A stretch of 64,000 bases of DNA from NCBI GenBank assembly GCA_030248195.1, contig JASAND010006790.1:1-64000 (forward strand). The letters are read 5' to 3'. The notes under the pieces are model-generated. The model saw only the letters and a list, made by a program, of their open reading frames with translations. It had not been told where the DNA came from and made no database searches. Position numbers and translations under genes: made by a program. Shown piece after piece: positions 25,401 through 34,382 of this stretch. This stretch comes from Trissonchulus latispiculum. Taxonomy: Eukaryota > Nematoda > Enoplea > Enoplida > Ironidae. Each line of letters starts with the position of its first letter. Position 1 is the first letter of the stretch.

Positions 25401-28400
25401 TTGAGGTTTTGAGCTTAGAGGTTTCTTGAGGTTTGAGGTAAGAGGTTTCAGTTTTTCAGGTTATAATGTTGGCTGGATTGAGGTTTGAGGCTTTGAGGTT
25501 AGAGGCCTGGAGATTAGAGGATCTGAGGTTGAAGGTTTTGAGGTAAGAAGCTATGAGGTAAGAAGCTATGAGGTAAGAGGTTTTGAGGTAGGAGGGTTTG
25601 AGGTAACAGGTTTTGAGCTTAGAGGTTGAGGTAAGAGGTTGTGAGATTAACAACTAATAATAATCAAAACAGCAACTCGAACCGTTTTATTTTAGAGCTA
25701 CTGCAATATATGTGGAATGACATTCGGCCGGAAAGATGCATTGGTGCGGCACATGGATACCAAGCATTTCGAAAAGGTAATGCGGCTCCAATACAGATAT
25801 TAGCACATTTTGCTTGAGTGCAAGTATGCCTTGTCTTTAGTCGAGTTCTTATTTCATGTGTCGAGTTTTTTGTTTCAGGTCAGGATTCAGTGTGGTCATT
25901 GCGAAAAGATACCTACCAGCGCCACTTTCGAGAACAGCATGAGCATTTGAGGAAGTTCATCTCTGAAGAATGTAATCGTGCCTTTACAAGAAAGGATGAA
26001 CTAGCCGCACATCATAATGAACTAGCTGCACATCCTAAACGGATTCATATCGATGGTGGCCAGGCTCGGGAGGGAGAACCTAAGCATTGCTTCGACTGCT
26101 CCCGGACATTCTCCCGGTCAGATAAGTATCAACGCCATCTCAGGGATCAGCATGGGCAATCATTGCCGGTTGCCTGTATAAAATGTGGTCGCGTGTTTGC
26201 CAGGCAGGATCTTTGCCGGCATTCTCCACAAACGTTAGTATCAAAGTTCTGGAGGAATAAGGGTTGTATTTATTAACATCGTACTTGCCAAATTCAGCAA
26301 TGTGAGGCAGTCCATAACTATCAAAGTATTCTATATTGATACCAACATAGAGTGCAAGTCTTTAGTCCAGTGATGAAATATTGGCCATTGTGAAATAATC
26401 GTACAGTAGCTCCATTGAGCGTTTATCGTTTAGATTGATAGTAAACACCGTCCAGCTTCGTCAGGGCAATTTCTTTACCAAGCTTTCCAGTAAGCACAAC
26501 GTTGACGATCGGCATTTGCAGCACTGTCCACCAGCTTCACACGTTGTTCGTATCCTGTCCACAAACTTCTTTACAACCCGGTCGTTGTCACACCTTCTCA
26601 GGTATTCCACAACAGATTCGAGACTATGCCCTTGGCATCGTTTGAGCAGAAAGTAGATGCAGTATTCTCCACAAACGTTAGTATCAAAGTTCTGGAGGAA
26701 TAAGGGTTGTATTTATTAACATCGTACTTGCCAAATCCAGCAATGTGAGGCAGTCCATAACTATCAAAGTATTCTATATTGATACCAACATAGAGTGCAA
26801 CCCAGTATTGGCCAGGCTGATCTGCGGGGTCGGTGTTGGCAGCAAAGCAGGCAGGTCTTGACTAGATGTTTGGTAGACAATCACTGGCAAATACACCAAT
26901 GAAGTCTTTACACCGTTTCATTGTCTCTCTAATCTCTTAGTATTCATATTGCGTAGTCAAAGAATGGTGTTCTATTGGCATCAATGGCAAGCAAGTTATC
27001 AAATTCTCCATTATATGATTATGACGATGCCGGTTGCCTGTATAAAATGTGGTCGCGTGTTTGCCAGGCAGGATCTCCTAATGGCACACTACAGACGAAT
27101 TCATTCACATGGAACAAAGAAGCGGGGACCAGAACCAACAACACCACCCGAACAACAACAAAAACGATGAAGACCACCGAGCCGACGGAGGAGAATGAGT
27201 CGCCGACAGTGTTTGGAGATGAAGCAATAGATTTGGTTTATCAAGCAAACTGGCATTTCATCAGAACTCACCACCGAGAGACAAAATTAGAATGACGATA
27301 CAACTACCAGCTCAATCACATGGATATGGATGAGATTAAGAGCTATTGTGAAGACACTTTTAGCAAACAGAGGGCCACTGGCAAGTGGAGTATCTGCTTT
27401 GGCTATGTTTTGCGGAACGTAGTTACTGACGAACTGACCTATTTCTACGCCAGCGGAAATACGAATGTGCTGAAATACCCGATGACAGTTGGAAACCGAG
27501 CAGACTTTGATAAGCTTCTGAATCAACTAGATGTAGTGGATGTACTGGAATGGGATCGTCTGCAACGACCTGGATCAAGATATTCAGTGGAAAGAATCGC
27601 AAATGTGAGAATTATTGTTGACAAACTCAATGTTCCCATTTTGTAAAGATATGTGTTATATGTAAACAAGTTATTCTGTATGTATAAATGCCTTTTTTAC
27701 CTAAAATAAAGCCATCCGCCACGTTGTGGCTTCAGGCGGAACCTCCGAAGAGGTTTGATGTTTCCGTTCAGTCAAGGTGAATAGCCAGCACCGTCAGCTT
27801 CCTTCTTTCTGGAAACGAGCAAGCGTCAGCAACTGTTGACTTCTCGGCCCATCCTTTAAAGATAATATGGTAGCATTCATCCGTGATAAGCAAATACATT
27901 TTGTCATCATTCGTCCAGTTTTGGAACTTGAGCAGCATGAAATCTCTGATATCTGATGACTCCACAGTGCCACCATTGATTGCTGTAAGTTCCGCTTCCA
28001 CACACCTTAAGTTGGCAGTGGATAAGATCAGGGGCGTATCCAGGATTTTGAAAAGGAGGGGGTCCAACCTGAAAAGGGGAGGGTCCCGACATAGTTTTTT
28101 GGCAAAAATGGCCAAATTTGGGCCAAAAATAGCCGGAAATTTAAAATATCTTCCGAAAAGGGGTGGGTCCGGACCCCCTGGACCACCCCCCTGGATACGC
28201 CCCTGGATAAGATATAATCTCGTTTCGTCTGATATTCCATTGTCAGTCAGTTTCTTGTCAGATTTTAGCGCCTTTTATTACTTCTTCATGAATTCATCAC
28301 ATAGTTGTTGCACAGTGCAATCAGCAAGCTGTGCATGCTCTTCCGTCTTTAGTCCAGTGATGAAGTATTGGCCATTGTGAAATAATCGTACAGTAGCTCC

Positions 28401-31400
28401 ATTGAGCTTCCAGGCGATTCCACTGAATAGCTCATGATCCATCATAACGTAACCGTAGGGGTGCAGGTATTCATAGAGCGAATCCAAGTCCACAGCTGAT
28501 TTGGCCTTGTTTGAGAGTACAAGGTTGCATATCCTATAATTCTCCACGCTAGCATCTATCCTTTCAGCGAGTTTATGGGCATTTTCTATCGCATCTAAGA
28601 TTGAGGTTGAACCAACAGTTGAAAGCTCAGCTCTTGAATATCAGAAATGTGCAGCCATCATGCAGTATAGCCACGCTGAATCGTTTAGGTTGATAGTAAA
28701 CACCGTCCAGCTTCGTCAGAGCAATTTCTTTACCAAGCTTTCCAGTAAGCACAACGTTGACGATCGGCATTTGCAGCACTGTCCACCAGCTTCACACGTT
28801 GCTCGTATCCTGTCCACAAACTTCTTTACAACCCGGTCGTTGTCAAACCTTCTCAGGTATTCCACAATAGATTCGAGACTATGCCCTTGGCATCGTTTGA
28901 GTAGAAAGTAGATGCAGTATTCTCCACAAACGTTAGTATCAAAGTTCTGGAGGAATAAGGGTTGTATTTATTAACATCGTACTTGCCAAATTCAGCAATG
29001 TGAGGCAGTCCATAACTATCAAAGTATTCTATATTGATACCAACATAGAGTGCAACCCAGTGTTGGCCAGGCTGATCTGCGGGGTCGGTGTTGGCAATAA
29101 AGCAGGCAGGTCTTGACTTGATGTTTGGTAGACAATCACTGGCAAATACCCCAATGAAGTCATTACACCGTTTCATTGTCTCTCTAATCTCTTTAGTATT
29201 CATATTGCGTAGTCAAAGAATGGTGTTCTATTGGCATCAATGGCAATCAAGTTATCAAATTCTCCATTATATGGTTATGACGAAGCCTTGAGGGAAATCC
29301 GCAGCAGGCAAAGGCTCCTTCAGATTCCTGCAGAGGCTCAGGTCACCTTCTCAAATCAATTTCATAGCTCCAGTATCCACGTTATCTGCAGTATCCTCTT
29401 CTGCAGTTATATGCAAAATTTCAGACGATTTCAACTTATCTGTAGCTAGTTATAAGCCGTGCTGTATTTCAGCAGCACTCTACTGCACCGCAACCAGATG
29501 CAAGCTATACTGTCAATGTAACTATATTAATTTGCCATGTCCAAGCTATCTACACACCTAATTTAATATGTTTAACCGCCTACTGTAAGCCTACAGCCTA
29601 CAGCCTATAGCGTTCTATGGTTGCTGCATACACGACCGCACTGCGCTGCGACTATGCTCATCGTGTTCAGCGACCCCGATAATCTTTATATGCGTCCCAC
29701 TAAATAGCTCAAAACTGCATATTTAGGCCTATTTTTGACTATTTTCTGTGGAGTTGGGACTTAGAAATTTTTCCGAAAATGGCCATTTGGACCGACTTCC
29801 TTTGGGCCGGCCGCCTGAACGGTCCAGAACCTAAATCAAAAATCGGCCAACGTTATGCACTAGTATCCAAGGCCGCACCCAGGAGGGGGGGGTTCAAGGG
29901 GTCTAGACCCCCCCCTTTTGGGATGACAAAATGGAAAATTTTTGCTATTTTTATGCCAAAAACAGCTATTTTTAAAAAATTTTCGCGCCTTCGGCGCGTT
30001 AATTCACTTTTTGCTTGAAATAAACGTCCAATGTACTGTTTTTGGGCAAAAATGCAAACATTTTTCAACTTCTGGGGGGCTCCGCCCCCCAGACCCCCCT
30101 TGCGTTTTACCTTGGACCCCCCTTTTCAAAATCCTGGGTGCGGGCCTGCTAGTATCCCCTACGTACTTGTTCATGCAACAAACCGCGTGTCTCTAGCTTG
30201 TTCCCTTGGCCCTGTGGGCGAGACACAAAATGGCCGTTTTTTGGCCAAAACCGCCGTTAGGCCACTTTTGGCCGGCCGCACAGGTGGCATGCCGGGCCGG
30301 ACAGCGAAAAAATATAGCGCGGGGCACATGGGACCATATCGGCATTCAGAAAATATAAACCTTTCCGGCTGAAAACGCCAACATCTTTCAAACACCTATG
30401 CACAAAATAGCCCTTTTCCAAACGTGACTAACACAGAAAAAAAACAAACGGACCTAACTTGTCCGGAAGTGAAAATTTTAAAAGTTTTTTGCAACTTGTT
30501 GTACTCGTCGTGTAGATTCCAACGATACCAAACTTGCCGAGTTTCGTTCAGTATTGAGCTGGCACGGTGCTCGAACCAGTCTCAAAGGGCCGCGCAGCGC
30601 CTTTTACACCCATATTATAGGGGGCCGCTCCCGCGCCCCCTATAATATATATAATCGAAGAACGTCCAGATTCAGGTCCACAGGTAGTAAAGTAAAAAGA
30701 TTACCATGAGAATCGATTGCTGCTTCAGGCAAATATATATACCTTTTTATTTAGGGCAAGCCAGGCACAAGTTCCCTTTGTCGTTGTAAACTGTAATCCA
30801 AAGTACCACACTTCTCTAATTCCAATGGTCCTACAGACTTGATCGAATAACTCTCCACCCACAGCGTCACGCTAAAGTAAGTAAGTATATTTATTCGCAC
30901 AACACAGCTGCACACATACAAGGTAGTGAATAAAGAATTTATTAGTTTATCATAAGTCTTTCGGAGCAGTAGAATCTAGGGTTTCGCTAGCATACATTTA
31001 CACGGAGTCGGATTCTGGGGGTCTACCCCGACTGAACCCCTGAAAAATTGCAAAATTTTAAGTGGGCCTACCCCAAGATTTTCAAAAGTTGCTAATGTTT
31101 AACACTTTTAGCTAAATATTGGTAAAAACTGATTTTACCAATTTTTAAGAAATTTTCTAAAAAAAAGCTAAAATTTCCTAAAAGAGTTCACTTTTAAATT
31201 TCGGGAAAAATTAAATTAAATTTAAATTCCGGGGAAAAAAGAAGATTTCTGAAAATTATTTTTATAAAGTTTAAACTTTTTTATAAAGTTTTTGGTATAT
31301 ATATAAAAATCCATGAGGGGTCCACCCTTTATTCGCTTCTCGCTGAGGGGTCTATTAGTTTTAGTCAGTCTGGAGGGTCTGCACCCCCATGCCCGCCCAT

Positions 31401-32600
31401 GTTATATATATATACCAGGGTATTTTTTAGCGGGAAGGGGCCGACCCCCCAAATTGACCTCCCCCGAAAATGCCTTTCCCCCCGAAATCGCCCCTCCCGG
31501 GATTTTTGCCCCCCCGGGATTTTCTAGCGGCCCAAGTTTTTGCCAAAAATAGACAAATTTTCAGAAATCTTCTTTTTTCCCGGAGAGTTTTTTCGTAAAA
31601 ATGGCTGCTTTAAGCTAAAAGCCTGATATTTCTGAGAAATTTTTACCTTTCTACGTGTAAAATACGCCAAAAATACCATTTTAATTTTTGCAAAAAATCC
31701 CCCCCGAAAATTTCTCCCCCCCCCCCGGGGAAGCCCCCCCAAAAAACCTAAAATACTCTGTTGTACTATGATTATAAGCCGGCAAGGAACCACTTAAAAT
31801 TTCCTTCAACGTTCGGGTGTTATGTCGTGATTTTCACATATATATGAAATAATTAAAGGTCAAGATGAAGAAGAAGTTGAATCTGTGCTTTTGGCCGACG
31901 GCTTCACACCTCTCCAAATTATTTTGCTATTTTTCAGAAAATAGTGTGTAACTAACTACCTAAAAATTCTTAATTTAATCGCTTACATATATATACATTA
32001 TTTCTATTGGTAACAAAATTACGTATTCCGACGTAATTTAGAGGCTGCTTCTTTATAAGTAAAATTAAAAACTCTTATTTATAGCAAAATTTGGAGACGT
32101 TTCACCAAATCAGATCTACAAAATTAAAACATTGAGCAGTTACAAGAATGTTCCGTATTTATTGGTTTTTACTTAATGGTTTTGACTGCGAAGCCCTCCA
32201 GAAACGGTAAATATGTGGAAATGCGCATTGGAAAAAGTTCCGACGATTTGGTAAAATTCGTCCAAAATTTTGGTGTAACGTTACACAGTCGCCAAAATAT
32301 TTTTGATATTTGCCCGAAAAAACTGTGTAATTAGACGTGTTTTTGAGCAAAAACACTGAGTTGAGTCAAGAAAACAGTTACAACTTACAAAAGATAACCA
32401 ATATGTATGGATGACCAACCCGACATGACGTGCGTAATAGAAAAAAAGGAAAAGCTCAAAGAAACAACAGTACGTAGTACGTAAATGTAAAATATTGTAA
32501 ATTAGATACGGTGACTCACTTCAATACCAAATTCCAAATCGGCATCCATTGTGGTGACGCGGACACTCACGCATTTCTTTGTTTTAGTTTGGAGAGCCAT
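10404..32600 (-). CDS. NF2: Merlin / neurofibromin-2 (FERM-domain cytoskeletal linker), 16 coding exons
   Basis: Membrane-actin scaffold of the merlin/ERM family; in animals it acts upstream of Hippo signalling. Exons 5' to 3': 32600-32520, 30871-30743, 23757-23554, 21966-21815, 21555-21480, 21257-21123, 17092-17012, 16734-16621, 16557-16495, 16445-16323, 16169-16038, 15310-15225, 14996-14894, 14744-14293, 12827-12671, 10454-10404. The splice phases agree and give 712 aa (human merlin is 595). FERM covers about residues 1-305: [68 protein letters not shown] coiled coil (305-493) carries [15 protein letters not shown], which is merlin-like rather than ezrin-like. A Ser/Gly/His-rich linker (494-625) is longer than the usual proline-rich one. 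The C-terminal domain ends [12 protein letters not shown], close to the vertebrate merlin tail. Exon 9 (21 aa, basic) has no obvious vertebrate counterpart. Confidence 0.93.
10455..12670 (-). other. Merlin intron 15
   Basis: A 2.2-kb intron between the last two exons. AT-rich, with no convincing gene. Frames such as 11769-12092 look random. Confidence 0.45.
12844..13967. mobile_element. Non-autonomous hAT-type element in merlin intron 14
   Basis: Flanked by perfect 8-bp direct repeats AATATTAC (12836-12843 and 13968-13975). Ends with inverted TAGTGATGTGCGCCG. Both subterminal regions (to about 12960 and from about 13865) are packed with GGAGCTCC palindromes, typical of transposase-binding subterminal repeats in hAT elements. 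The interior is AT-rich and non-coding. The right-hand target duplicate lies only 8 bp before the exon 15 splice acceptor. Confidence 0.85.
15449..15790. pseudogene. GC-rich coding-like patch inside merlin intron 11
   Basis: Much more GC-rich than its surroundings and open in several frames. On the minus strand, one frame with Gly/Pro/Ser-rich text (e.g. [20 protein letters not shown]) is continued by another ([19 protein letters not shown]) across a C-run near 15654-15661. That pattern looks like a coding segment with one frameshift. I do not recognise the protein. It could be a retrocopy fragment, an alternative merlin exon or chance GC-rich DNA. Confidence 0.3.
17278..17525. pseudogene. 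GC-rich coding-like patch inside merlin intron 6
   Basis: Sharp GC-rich block bounded on the minus strand by an acceptor-like TTTTCAG (about 17510) and a donor-like ATGAG/GTCTGC (about 17277). A minus frame stays open across it (ending [11 protein letters not shown]). It has the same composition as the 15.45-15.79 kb patch. The product is unrecognised. Confidence 0.25.
17535..18115. repeat. Cluster of three minisatellites in merlin intron 6
   Basis: 17535-17700: inverted and direct copies of GCATGC/ACTCG motifs and two TTTCATAAAAATT strings. 17840-17945: three tandem copies of a GGTGGGGAAAAAAACCAAC unit. 17985-18105: three copies of GGGTAAAATCCGGCCCCG with a GGCTCC spacer. None is coding. 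Confidence 0.6.
18815..18892. repeat. Short tandem repeat next to the Penelope-like element
   Basis: About four copies of a ~20-bp unit GTTACAGGGGGCAAAAGCCC. They lie just beyond the 3' side of the minus-strand retroelement at 19.06-21.03 kb and may belong to its terminal repeat. Confidence 0.6.
19064..21032 (-). mobile_element. Degenerate Penelope-like retroelement (reverse transcriptase)
   Basis: Five minus-strand frames line up as one broken protein: 21032-20766, 20788-20366, 20170-19661, 19656-19429 and 19297-19064. Landmarks in order: [21 protein letters not shown]; the RT core [14 protein letters not shown]; motif [12 protein letters not shown]; motif [16 protein letters not shown]; motif C RYIDDL; then LDLSISI and DKRDDFPF. 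These match the reverse transcriptases common in invertebrate Penelope-like elements. Several stops and frameshifts, including a TAG directly before DKRDDF near 19334, show that it is dead. I see no GIY-YIG endonuclease. It lies in merlin intron 6, starting about 90 bp from the exon 6 donor. Confidence 0.75.
21967..23553 (-). other. Merlin intron 3
   Basis: 1.6 kb of moderately AT-rich sequence. No repeat borders or coding signal recognised. Confidence 0.4.
23935..24165. repeat. GGN-rich minisatellite in merlin intron 2
   Basis: Tandem copies of a 35-50 bp unit built on GGCGGAGGTGGTGGTGTAAA followed by GAGGCTGGGAGGCTC, four to five times with internal length changes. Open in both directions only because the unit lacks stops. 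Confidence 0.7.
24629..25087 (-). CDS. Uncharacterised 152-residue protein, probably part of the virus-like element
   Basis: Uninterrupted minus-strand frame from the ATG at 25087 ([16 protein letters not shown]...) to a TGA at 24629-24631. An AATAAA-type signal follows near 24565. The protein is acidic at the N-terminus and rich in Trp/Pro/Cys/His at the end ([18 protein letters not shown]). No signal peptide or membrane segment is visible and I do not recognise the family. The compact intronless frame and its position beside zinc-finger, protease and TBP-like genes suggest it belongs to the same element, but only context supports that. Confidence 0.55.
   Translation of the reverse strand: MKAEPVLDYLLEVGLFSPNVVADLKALTTEHDGNYEVITLNRYGANTSILLREALRTSGQNDLMMILPEPDQPLQRGVTWKIYSRLRKLQQQSHKTFQSMDVARLDVAFALGPMDCEARTVEFTEWQPNHPCKRWTVPEWFITPCNHYDCSH
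25385..25655 (-). repeat. 15-bp minisatellite encoding pentapeptide-like repeats
   Basis: A degenerate 15-bp repeat (AGGTTTGAGGTAAGA-like on the + strand). On the minus strand it translates to successive five-residue units ending in SNL or SYL (for example [13 protein letters not shown] and [13 protein letters not shown]), resembling pentapeptide-repeat proteins of the (A/S)(D/N)LXX type. One stop near 25455 interrupts it, and the same unit resumes beyond. No flanking gene is evident, so it may be plain minisatellite DNA. Confidence 0.55.
25695..27646 (+). pseudogene. Broken C2H2 zinc-finger protein of a Polinton/adintovirus-like element
   Basis: Zinc fingers appear in order: [20 protein letters not shown] (25698-25776, between a plausible 3' and 5' splice site); a frameshifted finger (CGHC...QRHFREQH, about 25890-25945); a degenerate one missing its first cysteine; [20 protein letters not shown] (about 26090-26152); and [20 protein letters not shown] (27039-27104). 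The chain then runs through an in-frame TGA (27293) into a 108-residue segment with [46 protein letters not shown] and a stop at 27646. From memory, similar text precedes or accompanies the family-B DNA polymerase in cnidarian Polinton-like elements; I could not check this. An 815-bp insertion splits finger five. Clearly non-functional here. Confidence 0.6.
26214..27028. repeat. Patchwork insertion made of protease/TBP-gene pieces
   Basis: Inserted in the last zinc finger and bounded by a 46-bp direct repeat (about 26168-26213 and 27029-27074). It consists of three blocks copied from 28.35-29.29 kb in altered order: 26219-26356 matches 28917-29057, about 26357-26420 matches 28350-28407, and 26428-27025 matches 28680-29284. 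The copies differ by a few percent, so the event is not recent. Confidence 0.8.
27768..28240 (-). pseudogene. Small ORF of the virus-like element, interrupted by a MITE
   Basis: The frame starts at an ATG at 28240, is broken after 11 codons by the 177-bp element at 28029-28205, and resumes to a TGA at 27768-27770 just past the sequence ending AIHLD. The frames on the two sides are in phase if the element and one target copy are discounted, so this was an intact gene of about 95 codons before the insertion. Recognisable strings are [18 protein letters not shown] and [19 protein letters not shown]. Function unknown. It lies directly downstream of the TBP-like gene on the same strand. Confidence 0.6.
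28029..28205. mobile_element. hAT MITE, 177 bp
   Basis: Perfect 16-bp terminal inverted repeats CAGGGGCGTATCCAGG and an exact 8-bp target duplication GATAAGAT (28021-28028, 28206-28213), the hAT hallmarks. Poly-G/poly-C subterminal stretches. Non-coding. Confidence 0.92.
28278..28770 (-). pseudogene. TATA-binding-protein-like protein with two TBP repeats (one frameshift)
   Basis: The first half runs from the ATG at 28770 to a stop at 28627 and contains [16 protein letters not shown] and [12 protein letters not shown]...LIF, aligning with the first repeat of TBP (the NPKRF...LIF region). A neighbouring frame carries on to the stop at 28278-28280, with [23 protein letters not shown] and [16 protein letters not shown], aligning with the second TBP repeat (YEPELFPGLIY...GK..LTGAK). 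TBP proteins bind the promoter minor groove and recruit polymerase; viral versions are known from large DNA viruses. The start overlaps the end of the protease frame by about 55 bp, a compact viral arrangement. The single shift near 28630-28645 suggests decay. Family match is by eye. Confidence 0.68.
28716..29203 (-). pseudogene. Adenovirus-type cysteine protease (adenain, C5-like) with one frameshift
   Basis: The N-terminal frame (29203 to about 28980) has [12 protein letters not shown], then [18 protein letters not shown] with the catalytic His, and EYFDSYGLP with the acidic partner. The remainder lies in another frame, with the oxyanion glutamine in FLQNFD and the nucleophile in [15 protein letters not shown], ending at a stop at 28716-28718. 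Motif order and roughly 160-residue length fit adenain-like proteases, which mature virion proteins in adenoviruses, Polintons and adintoviruses. The shift sits near 28972-28985. The same bases occur in the partial copies at 26.2-27.0 kb, so the change predates the duplication or is a real recoding site. Confidence 0.75.
29290..30742 (-). other. Distal part of merlin intron 2
   Basis: Apart from the MITE at 29878-30148 I see no gene. GC-rich text at 30200-30330 and 30585-30640 has GGCCGG and GGGGGCCG palindromes like other element ends here. Confidence 0.4.
29878..30148. mobile_element. hAT MITE, 271 bp
   Basis: Ends CAAGGCCGCACCCAGGA and (inverted) CAGGCCCGCACCCAGGA. Exact 8-bp target duplication CTAGTATC at 29870-29877 and 30149-30156. 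G-run and C-run subterminal tracts; non-coding. Confidence 0.9.
31416..31760. mobile_element. Poly-G-ended MITE, family CAGGGTATTTTT
   Basis: The left end CAGGGTATTTTTTAGCGGG and the right end (inverted) CAGAGTATTTTAGG match the element at 35935-36704. Internal text CCAAATTGACCTCCCCCGAA is shared with about 36380. No clean target duplication was found. Confidence 0.6.
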
Positions 32601-32648
32601 CGGTTTCTTATCTAGGTAAGTTACATCCGCGCCCTAGACAAACACATA

Positions 32649-33109
32649 CATAGGTGTGGCTGGCGAAAAAAGTGGGGGTGGGGGTTCAGAAAAAAGTAGG
32701 GAGGGGGTTTGGCGAAAAAAGGGGGAGGGGGAGTCGCGAAAAGTCGATTTGGGGGGAGGGGTAAGAAAAATTTTCTAGGGGGGGTCGGCGAAAAATTTCT
32801 AAAAAAGTCGGTTTTTCGTTAAAAAAAGAAAAATTTTCTCAATTTACAGCTATTTTTAACGATTTTTAGCGTAATTAAGCGAATTCTAGCAATTTTTCGC
32901 TAATTTTTGGAATTTTTTTGGAAAAATTTCTAATTTTTAGCTAAAAATTTTCAAAAATTTAGGTAGGGGTTTGAAAATTTTTAGGGGGGAGAAGTCTGAA
33001 AAAATCGATTTGGGGAGAGGGGTAAGACAAACTTTTGGGGGGGGGGGGTTGGCGACCCCTCATGTGGGGGGGTGGGGCCCCCCCACCCCCCCCCCCTAAC
33101 ACACCTATG
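32649..33109. mobile_element. hAT MITE of the CATAGGTGTG family just upstream of merlin exon 1
   Basis: Inverted ends CATAGGTGTG. Flanks AACACATA (32641-32648) and AACACAGA (33110-33117) form an 8-bp target duplication with one mismatch. Long G-runs throughout. It begins 49 bp beyond the merlin start codon on its 5' side, so it may supply promoter or 5' UTR sequence to that gene. Confidence 0.8.
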
Positions 33110-33344
33110 AACACAGACTTTGCATTGAGTAGTGACGCACTTATATATGCAATGAAGTCAGGGGGAGCATGACGGAAAAGAAGGGGTCAAAAACATGGTC
33201 GCCCACTCCCCAACCATAGCAGCTGCCTTGAATGACCCATTAGAAAGAGCAAGTCTAGAACTACACCATGCAGTACCAGATTGGTTTCTAAGTTTAATTC
33301 TGTAAGTATATACAGTAAGTATATATACGTACGTACGTATATAT

Positions 33345-34373
33345 GTCACGGACTAAGAGCTAGCGCAGACAGGGCACTAGTCTGTCCGGACAATGCACTA
33401 GCTATGTCATTGTCCCGACTATGAGCTAGCCACAGCAGGATATCTTACTACACGAAATTTCATATGATAGTTACGCCTGTGTGCAAAGGCTACGAATTAT
33501 ATACTAGTGTTGACCATAACAGATGGACAAGGTCAAAAGGTTAGTCACTGAAAAATGTTACATTAATTGCACTTCACAGATTATAACAATTCTATTTCAC
33601 AACAGCGGTCTTCTATTTCTATTCGTTTATATTTCTATTCTATTTCTAGAACACGCTGAACTTTTTTTATCATTGCACCAACTTCAGAAAATGTATCCTT
33701 CGTTCAGTAGAACCGCTTAAAAGTGTTTTGCTTTGATCCCCAGTTTGACTGCTGTACCAGACGAAGGATACTTTTCAGAAGTTGGTGCAATGATAAACAA
33801 ACATCTATTCTTTCCAACAAAATTGAAAAACTTGAATTCTAAAAATTTTTAAAAATTCAAAAATTTTGAAAATTTTAAAGGTTTTTGTAGTCGTGAAGCA
33901 TCCAGGACTCTACCCTTCATACACATTTCAACAAAATCGGTTGAGCTGTTAACTATTTGTGTGATGGGAGTTATTGCAGAAAAGATCCATAACAAATTCA
34001 TGTCTTTAATAAATTATTGTAAACAAAAACATCTTACTTATTCAAGCAGGTATTAGAACCACTTAGTTCCACATTTCACAAATAAAATTTAAATTACTAC
34101 AAATGACGTTTCTGCACTGAAGTGTAATAGTTTGTTAAATCCATTTCATATAACCTTTTTCCAGTGCCTGACTTTTTGACCTTGTCCAACTGCTACGGTC
34201 AACACTAGTATATAATATAATTCGTAGCCCTTTGCACACAGGCATAATTATCATATGAAATATCGTGTAGTAAAATATCCTGCTGTGGCTAGCTCATAGT
34301 CGGGACAATGACATAGCTAGTGCATTGTCCGGACAGACTAGTGCCCTGTCTGCGCTAGCTCTTAGTCCGTGAC
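33345..34373. mobile_element. Foldback element with ~200-bp inverted ends
   Basis: The left arm from GTCACGGACTAAGAGCTAGC (33345 to about 33545) is mirrored by the right arm (about 34172-34373) ending GCTAGCTCTTAGTCCGTGAC, with scattered mismatches. A second inner inverted pair (CATTGCACCAACTTCAGAAA near 33674 and its mirror near 33775) lies within it. Flanks are (AT)n, so the target duplication cannot be read. No transposase frame. Confidence 0.75.
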
Positions 34374-34382
34374 ATATATATA

